A stretch of DNA of 64,000 nt from positions 89,311 to 153,310 of the forward strand of contig JAFLBL010000010.1 in the NCBI GenBank assembly GCA_017303855.1, given 5' to 3'. This document shows positions 59,293 to 64,000 of the stretch, in pieces. The position numbers and the translations under genes were made by a program. This DNA is from Chitinophagales bacterium (GTDB lineage: Bacteria > Bacteroidota > Bacteroidia > Chitinophagales > Chitinophagaceae). The notes under the pieces are model-generated. The model saw nothing but the letters and a program-made list of their open reading frames with translations. It was not told the origin of the DNA and searched no databases. Positions within the stretch are counted from its first letter, which is position 1. Every line of letters starts with the position of its first letter.

Positions 59293-59325
59293 TTATACTT
59301 GTAATTAAAAGTTTGAAAGGATTGT

Positions 59326-59685
59326 TTAGAATTGCAGACCGCCTTCCCTGGCACCATCCGCTACTGATTTCACACGGCCATGGTAGAGGTATCCGCCACG
59401 GTCAAATGTTACATCCTTCAGACCGAGTTCAGTGGCTTTGCGGGCAATAGCTGCACCCACTAGTTTACTTTTCTCGCTCTTATTCACTTTTTGTGCCGCA
59501 ATATCTTTATCACGGGAGGAAGCAGCCGCCAGGGTTACACCTTTAGTATCATCAATCAGCTGTGCATAGATATCCGCGTTGCTCCGGAATATGGACAAAC
59601 GGGGTTTTGCGGTTGTGCCGCTGATTTTGGCGCGGATCCTGTAACGGATATTCTGTCTTCTTTGTGATTTTACTTTCGGATTCAT
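59326..59685 (-). CDS. rplR: 50S ribosomal protein L18
   Basis: 119 residues, binding 5S r[61 protein letters not shown]. Usual place between rplF and rpsE. Confidence 0.97.
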   Translation of the reverse strand: MNPKVKSQRRQNIRYRIRAKISGTTAKPRLSIFRSNADIYAQLIDDTKGVTLAAASSRDKDIAAQKVNKSEKSKLVGAAIARKATELGLKDVTFDRGGYLYHGRVKSVADGAREGGLQF

Positions 59686-59736
59686 CTCTGTTTATTTATA
59701 ACCCTGATACTGCCAGGGTCCGATTTAGATTATTGA

Positions 59737-60291
59737 TTATTTACCAGCCGCTTTACCAGCTTTCTTACGAACCACTTCACCCACATAGCGTACCCCTTTA
59801 CCTTTGTACGGCTCGGGCTTACGCAGACTGCGCAGTTTGGCAGCCACCTGTCCGATGAGTTGCTTATCGATACCCTCGAGCGTGATGATCGGGTTCTGTC
59901 CTTTTTCCTGGGCAGTAGCCACTTTCAGTTCTTTGGGAATCTCGAAAATGATATTATGAGAATAACCAAGTGCCAGATCCAGTACATTACCCTGGTTGGC
60001 GGCTTTGAAACCCACACCAATCAGTTCCAGTTTACGTACAAAACCTTCAGTTACACCTTTCACCTGGTTTGCAATCAGGGCACGATATAAACCGTGCATA
60101 GCGCGGTGACGGATCTGGTCGGTAGGACGGCCAAAATGCACATGACCATCTTTTACTTCAACAGTAATATCACGGTCTACCGCCTGTTTCAGTTCTCCTT
60201 GTTTACCTTTTACGGTTACCACATTGTCTTTACCCACTGAAACGGAAACGCCTTCCGGAATTGCGATTGATTTTTTTCCTATACGGGACAT
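59737..60291 (-). CDS. rplF: 50S ribosomal protein L6
   Basis: 184 residues with the two L6 repeats and the C-terminal LRKPEPYKGKGVRYVGEVVR signature; start MSRIGKKSIAIPEGV. A Lys/Ala tail (KKAGKAAGK) follows. Confidence 0.97.
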   Translation of the reverse strand: MSRIGKKSIAIPEGVSVSVGKDNVVTVKGKQGELKQAVDRDITVEVKDGHVHFGRPTDQIRHRAMHGLYRALIANQVKGVTEGFVRKLELIGVGFKAANQGNVLDLALGYSHNIIFEIPKELKVATAQEKGQNPIITLEGIDKQLIGQVAAKLRSLRKPEPYKGKGVRYVGEVVRKKAGKAAGK

Positions 60292-60381
60292 AAAAAAAAT
60301 TTATTTGTTATCTATCTTATTTTGTTGCCAACCGGTCAGCCTGTACAGGATACGGCTTAATGTATCGGCAACCATTACTGA

Positions 60382-60780
60382 TTAATATATGTAGCAAAGT
60401 ACCTCGCCTCCCACATTCTGGGCTTTGGCATCTTTGTCTGTCATTACTCCTTTGGAAGTAGACAGAATGGCCACACCGAGTCCGTTCTTTACACGACGGA
60501 AGTCAGCGGGTTTGGAATACTGACGCAGACCCGGACGGCTCACACGCTCCATACTCTGGATAGCGGGCTGCTTGGTGGCGGCATCATATTTCAGGGCGAT
60601 TTTAATCACTCCTTGTTTGTTGTCATCTTCGAATTTGTATTTCAGGATATACCCCTGGTTGTACAGGATTTCCGTCATACGTTTTTTCAGGTTGGATGCG
60701 GGAATATCCACCACACGGTGACCTGCCATTTGCGCGTTACGGATTCTTGTCAGAAAATCTGCTATAGGATCTGTTACCAT
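60382..60780 (-). CDS. rpsH: 30S ribosomal protein S8
   Basis: 132 residues from MVTDPIADFLTRIRNAQMAG; the nine codons upstream in frame are not part of the family. C-terminal GLGVAILSTSKGVMTDKDAK is the S8 signature. Confidence 0.96.
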   Translation of the reverse strand: MVTDPIADFLTRIRNAQMAGHRVVDIPASNLKKRMTEILYNQGYILKYKFEDDNKQGVIKIALKYDAATKQPAIQSMERVSRPGLRQYSKPADFRRVKNGLGVAILSTSKGVMTDKDAKAQNVGGEVLCYIY

Positions 60781-60852
60781 ATTATTTGCCCTCCTACGTC
60801 CCGGCACAATCGCCGGAATAATTGGAAAAGTTTAAGAATTGAATTGAATTGT

Positions 60853-61122
60853 TTACCAGCTTGCTTTTTTCAAACCGGGAATTTTGCCATTGAGTGCCAT
60901 ATCACGCAAAGCCACCCTGGAAATACCAAAGTAACGTACATAACCTTTCGGACGCCCCGTCAGCTGACAACGGTTTTTTAAGCGTACGGTGGAAGAGTTC
61001 TTCGGCAGCTCATCGAGTGCTTTCCAATCGCCGGCTTTTTTCAGCTCCTCTCTTTTGGCTGCGTACTGGGCAACCATTTTCTCTCTCTTGCTCTGCCTGG
61101 CTTTTACTGAAGTTTTTGCCAT
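60853..61122 (-). CDS. rpsN: 30S ribosomal protein S14, zinc-free form
   Basis: 89 residues, the longer form lacking the CxxC pairs; ends [36 protein letters not shown]. Usual place between rplE and rpsH. Confidence 0.96.
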   Translation of the reverse strand: MAKTSVKARQSKREKMVAQYAAKREELKKAGDWKALDELPKNSSTVRLKNRCQLTGRPKGYVRYFGISRVALRDMALNGKIPGLKKASW

Positions 61123-61136
61123 TTGTGATGATACTT

Positions 61137-61712
61137 TTAGTTTGAGTTATTTTGTGTTTTTTTGAAAGGCATACCGAGTTCTTTCAGCAATTCAAAGGCT
61201 TCTTCGTCTGTACCGGCGGTTGTCACAAAAGTGATGTCCATACCCGTGATTTTGCTTACTTTATCGATATCGATTTCCGGGAAGATGATCTGCTCGGTTA
61301 CACCCAGTGTGTAGTTACCGCGGCCATCGAACGCCTTTTCGTTAACGCCTTTAAAGTCACGTACACGGGGCAGTGCAACGGAGATCAGGCGATCCAGGAA
61401 TTCAAACATCTTCACACCGCGCAGTGTTACACGGGCGCCAATGGGCATGTTTTTCCGGAGTTTGAAGTTTGAGATGTCCTTTTTAGACATGGTGGCCACG
61501 GCTTTCTGACCCGCAATGGTAGTCAGTTCGTCGATGGCGATATCCACCATTTTCTTGTCAGAAACAGCTCCGTTTACGCCACGATTCAGGCAGATTTTCT
61601 CCAGCTTGGGAGCCTGCATCACCGTTTCATAACCGAATTTTTTTACCAGGGCAGGTACCACTTCATTTTTGTACTTGTCTGCCAGTCTCGGGGTATATGC
61701 TTTTGTACTCAT
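61137..61712 (-). CDS. rplE: 50S ribosomal protein L5
   Basis: 191 residues from [20 protein letters not shown] (an ATG three codons earlier is possible). 5S rRNA-binding protein: [60 protein letters not shown]. Confidence 0.97.
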   Translation of the reverse strand: MSTKAYTPRLADKYKNEVVPALVKKFGYETVMQAPKLEKICLNRGVNGAVSDKKMVDIAIDELTTIAGQKAVATMSKKDISNFKLRKNMPIGARVTLRGVKMFEFLDRLISVALPRVRDFKGVNEKAFDGRGNYTLGVTEQIIFPEIDIDKVSKITGMDITFVTTAGTDEEAFELLKELGMPFKKTQNNSN

Positions 61713-61740
61713 ATCAATCAATTAATGTTCCGGTAACAGA

Positions 61741-62076
61741 TCAGATCTTTTCTCCGGATTTTTTGGAAATACGTACTGTTTTGCCCTCTTCACGTTTGCG
61801 GGTAATACGGGCCGGAGCTTTCGCTTTGGCATCCCACAGCATCACATTGCTGATGGCAATGGGTGCTTCTTTCTTCACAATACCACCCTTAGTGTTCTGT
61901 GCAGAAGGTTTGGTGTGTTTGGTGATGATGTTCACACCATCCACAATCACTTTACCTTTTTCCACCAGTACTTCTTTTACCGTACGGGGTTTTGATAAGT
62001 CTTTATCATCGCCGGCGATTACCACCACGCTGTCACCTTTCCGGATGTTGTACTTGGGTTTAAATCTTGCTTTCAT
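61741..62076 (-). CDS. rplX: 50S ribosomal protein L24
   Basis: 111 residues with a KOW motif (IRKGDSVVVIAGDDKDLSKP) and GGIVKKEAPIAISNVMLWD. Usual place between rplN and rplE. Confidence 0.96.
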   Translation of the reverse strand: MKARFKPKYNIRKGDSVVVIAGDDKDLSKPRTVKEVLVEKGKVIVDGVNIITKHTKPSAQNTKGGIVKKEAPIAISNVMLWDAKAKAPARITRKREEGKTVRISKKSGEKI

Positions 62077-62112
62077 TTTATCTTTCGTTAATGGGTATTA
62101 CCCTTTTATCAA

Positions 62113-62481
62113 TTATAATACTTCAGGGGCCAGTGAAATAATCTTCATATAGCCTTTATCACGGAGTTCACGTGCCACCGGTCCGAAGATACGGGTACCC
62201 CTGGGCTCGTCAGACTGGTTCAGGATCACTACCGCATTGTCATCAAAACGGATGTAAGAACCATCTTTGCGACGCAGCTTATTGGTGGTACGAACGATTA
62301 CCGCTTTGGCCACAGTACCTTTTTTGATACCGCCCTGGGGAATCGCGTCTTTCACCGTCACTACGATTTTATCGCCAATCCGGGCATAACGCTGACCGCT
62401 GTTACCGAGTACACGGATACAAAGCACCTCTTTGGCACCACTGTTGTCCGCAACATTTAACCGGCTTTCTTGCTGAATCAT
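62113..62481 (-). CDS. rplN: 50S ribosomal protein L14
   Basis: 122 residues: [60 protein letters not shown]. Usual place after rpsQ. The 111-bp gap to rpsQ holds nothing recognisable. Confidence 0.97.
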   Translation of the reverse strand: MIQQESRLNVADNSGAKEVLCIRVLGNSGQRYARIGDKIVVTVKDAIPQGGIKKGTVAKAVIVRTTNKLRRKDGSYIRFDDNAVVILNQSDEPRGTRIFGPVARELRDKGYMKIISLAPEVL

Positions 62482-62592
62482 TTTTCTTAAGCTTTACGCT
62501 TTGAGCCGCGGCAGGCGGTCTCAAGCAATTAATACAATCTGTTTATACTATACACGGTCCGAAGCATACCGCTCGCAGTCCGTACCTTTCAA

Positions 62593-62850
62593 TTACTTCA
62601 CTTTCTCCACCACTTCCACCAGTCTCCAGCGCTTAGTTTTGCTGAGCGGACGGGTTTCCATGATTTTCACCAGGTCACCAATGCTGCACTCGTTTTTGTC
62701 GTCGTGTGCATGGAACTTAGTGGTTTTCTTTACGAACTTACCATAGATCGGGTGCTTTACTTTCCGCTCAACGGCAACGGTGATGGTCTTTTCCATCTTG
62801 TTGCTGGTTACCACACCGATCCTGGTCTTTCTTAAATTTCTTGCTTCCAT
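62593..62850 (-). CDS. rpsQ: 30S ribosomal protein S17
   Basis: 85 residues, OB fold: [60 protein letters not shown]. Confidence 0.97.
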   Translation of the reverse strand: MEARNLRKTRIGVVTSNKMEKTITVAVERKVKHPIYGKFVKKTTKFHAHDDKNECSIGDLVKIMETRPLSKTKRWRLVEVVEKVK

Positions 62851-62863
62851 TGTTAGTGCTTTA

Positions 62864-63073
62864 TTATGCTTGCTGTTGCTTTAACTTCAGTTCCGTGTTC
62901 AGGCGGGCAATTTCCCGGCGCAGTCCGCGGATTGTCATGGGGTTTTCGAGGGGTGAAATGGCGTGGGCAAACTCCAGTTTTTTTAACCGCTGTTTGTCTT
63001 CTTCCAGCCGGGCCTTCAGGTCCTGCTCATTCATCCCATGAATGCTTTTTACAAATTCTGCTTTCTTTGACAT
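62864..63073 (-). CDS. rpmC: 50S ribosomal protein L29
   Basis: 69 residues, two helices; ends [20 protein letters not shown], the L29 signature. 13 bp from rpsQ. Confidence 0.96.
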   Translation of the reverse strand: MSKKAEFVKSIHGMNEQDLKARLEEDKQRLKKLEFAHAISPLENPMTIRGLRREIARLNTELKLKQQQA

Positions 63074-63094
63074 CGTAATACGATTTATTGTTTA

Positions 63095-63517
63095 TTACGC
63101 AGTAACCAGGTCACGGCGTACCATAAATTTGGTTTTGATCGGCAGTTTACCGGCAGCCAGGGCCAGGGAGGCACGGGCAACCTGCTCACTCACTCCATCA
63201 ATTTCGAACATGATACGTCCGGGTTTTACCACGGCAGCCCAGAATTCGAGGTTACCTTTACCTTTACCCATCCTCACCTCTGCGGGCTTACGGGTAATCG
63301 GTTTATCGGGGAAAATGCGGATCCACACATTACCTTCCCTTTTCATTTCACGGGTAAGCGCCTGACGGGCCGCCTCAATCTGACGGTCTGTAATCCAGTG
63401 CTGCTCCAGTGCTTTTAAAGCAAAAGATCCAAATGCAATGGTCGTACCTCTTTTGGCATCGCCTTTCATACGGCCTTTCTGCATCTTCCTGTGCTTCGTT
63501 CTTTTCGGTTGTAACAT
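63095..63517 (-). CDS. rplP: 50S ribosomal protein L16
   Basis: 140 residues: [60 protein letters not shown]. Usual place between rpsC and rpmC. Confidence 0.97.
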   Translation of the reverse strand: MLQPKRTKHRKMQKGRMKGDAKRGTTIAFGSFALKALEQHWITDRQIEAARQALTREMKREGNVWIRIFPDKPITRKPAEVRMGKGKGNLEFWAAVVKPGRIMFEIDGVSEQVARASLALAAGKLPIKTKFMVRRDLVTA

Positions 63518-63633
63518 TTTTTTTAAGCTTTGAGCCAGTAGTGATAAGTTATATACTCTCCTGTTCCGGCAATTAAACTTTTATTTTACTGTAACGGTTC
63601 GTTGCCTCAGGCACGTAACCGGTAACTTTTATC

Positions 63634-64000
63634 TTAGTTTCTGCGATCTCCTCTTCCACCACCACGGTTGCGGTCTCCTCCACCTCTGCGGTCATCGCGA
63701 CGGTCACCACCACGACGGTCACCACCGTGACCACCATGCTCTCCACGTCCTTCCCTTCTGTCGCTCACATCACTCTTACCACCTACGAAGTTGGGATTCA
63801 GGTCACGCTTGGCCAGTACTTCACCTTTACAGATCCATACCTTGATACCGATTTTACCATATACGGTTTGTGCAAACACGTTGGCATAATCAATATCCAT
63901 ACGGAATGTATGCAGGGGCACACGGCCTTGCTTGAATTCTTCGCTACGGGCAATCTCTGCACCTGCCAGACGACCACTCAATTTGATCTTGATACCTTCA
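63634..64000 (-). CDS. rpsC: 30S ribosomal protein S3, C-terminal part (start outside window)
   Basis: The frame is open to the right edge; residues just inside read [20 protein letters not shown], so the gene continues beyond. The S3 C-terminal domain is intact ([27 protein letters not shown]). It is followed by an unusual tail of about 45 residues rich in Arg, Gly and Asp ([32 protein letters not shown]), encoded by imperfect short repeats. Such RGG-like tails bind RNA loosely; the role here is not known. Confidence 0.95.
   Translation of the reverse strand, partial: EGIKIKLSGRLAGAEIARSEEFKQGRVPLHTFRMDIDYANVFAQTVYGKIGIKVWICKGEVLAKRDLNPNFVGGKSDVSDRREGRGEHGGHGGDRRGGDRRDDRRGGGDRNRGGGRGDRRN

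Noticed and set aside
62482..62592. Extra small ribosomal gene between rplN and rpsQ
   Set aside because: The 111-bp gap has no open frame with a ribosomal protein pattern in either direction.

Overview
The window is a stretch of chromosome from a Bacteroidota bacterium, most likely of the Chitinophagaceae/Chitinophagales. The evidence is two secreted proteins with C-terminal type IX secretion (T9SS) sorting domains, many promoters of the Bacteroidota form TAnnTTTG with few convincing Shine-Dalgarno sites, a Bacteroidota-style ribosomal protein S1 and Mrp, and the general gene complement. There are no tRNA or rRNA genes, CRISPR arrays, phage genes or insertion sequences that I can see.

Layout. 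1-22 kb is mostly housekeeping on the minus strand: the end of a sensor kinase, aroK, glutaryl-CoA dehydrogenase, pyrF, an SDR-kynureninase pair, a GDPD/PaiB-like pair, mrp, 3-hydroxyacyl-CoA dehydrogenase, YigZ, ribD, prmC, exbB-exbD, an SPFH protein with pepT, and an FKBP isomerase. A TPR sensor kinase and LuxR-type response regulator (20.0-22.0 kb) then face a plus-strand block of eleven genes (22.1-32.7 kb), nearly all with export signals: two astacin-type metalloproteases sharing a C-terminal domain, an Hcp-fold protein with a Sec signal peptide, a lysine-rich 15-residue-repeat protein followed by twin SET-domain proteins, an M48 lipoprotein protease, and several secreted proteins I cannot name. 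32.8-55.8 kb returns to core metabolism and envelope genes: fmt, a LysM/RlpA-like protein, an rRNA m5C methyltransferase, three-subunit transhydrogenase, thyA-folA, proline dehydrogenase, a photolyase-related protein, acyltransferases, two T9SS cargo proteins and rpsA. 55.8-64 kb is the spc part of the S10-spc ribosomal cluster on the minus strand, from map and secY back to rpsC, which runs off the right edge.

The most interesting feature is the 20-32.7 kb block. Five copies of an imperfect inverted repeat (consensus about TCCCcTgtttaAGGGAT) lie upstream of the kinase-regulator operon and four transcription units of the secreted block. In each case the right half-site is followed, after 25-26 nt, by a Bacteroidota-like -7 box (TTTAC, TTTAT or TTTG). 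I read this as one signal-controlled regulon, with the adjacent LuxR-type regulator as the probable DNA-binding partner. Within it, a tight operon encodes Hcp-like protein, repeat protein, SET and SET, suggesting lysine methylation of an exported repeat protein.

At a finer scale, several genes end in short arrays of degenerate 7- or 8-nt repeats that contain the stop codon. Several start codons sit 3-5 nt after a -7 box, which predicts leaderless mRNAs. Convergent genes often abut or overlap with no room for a terminator.
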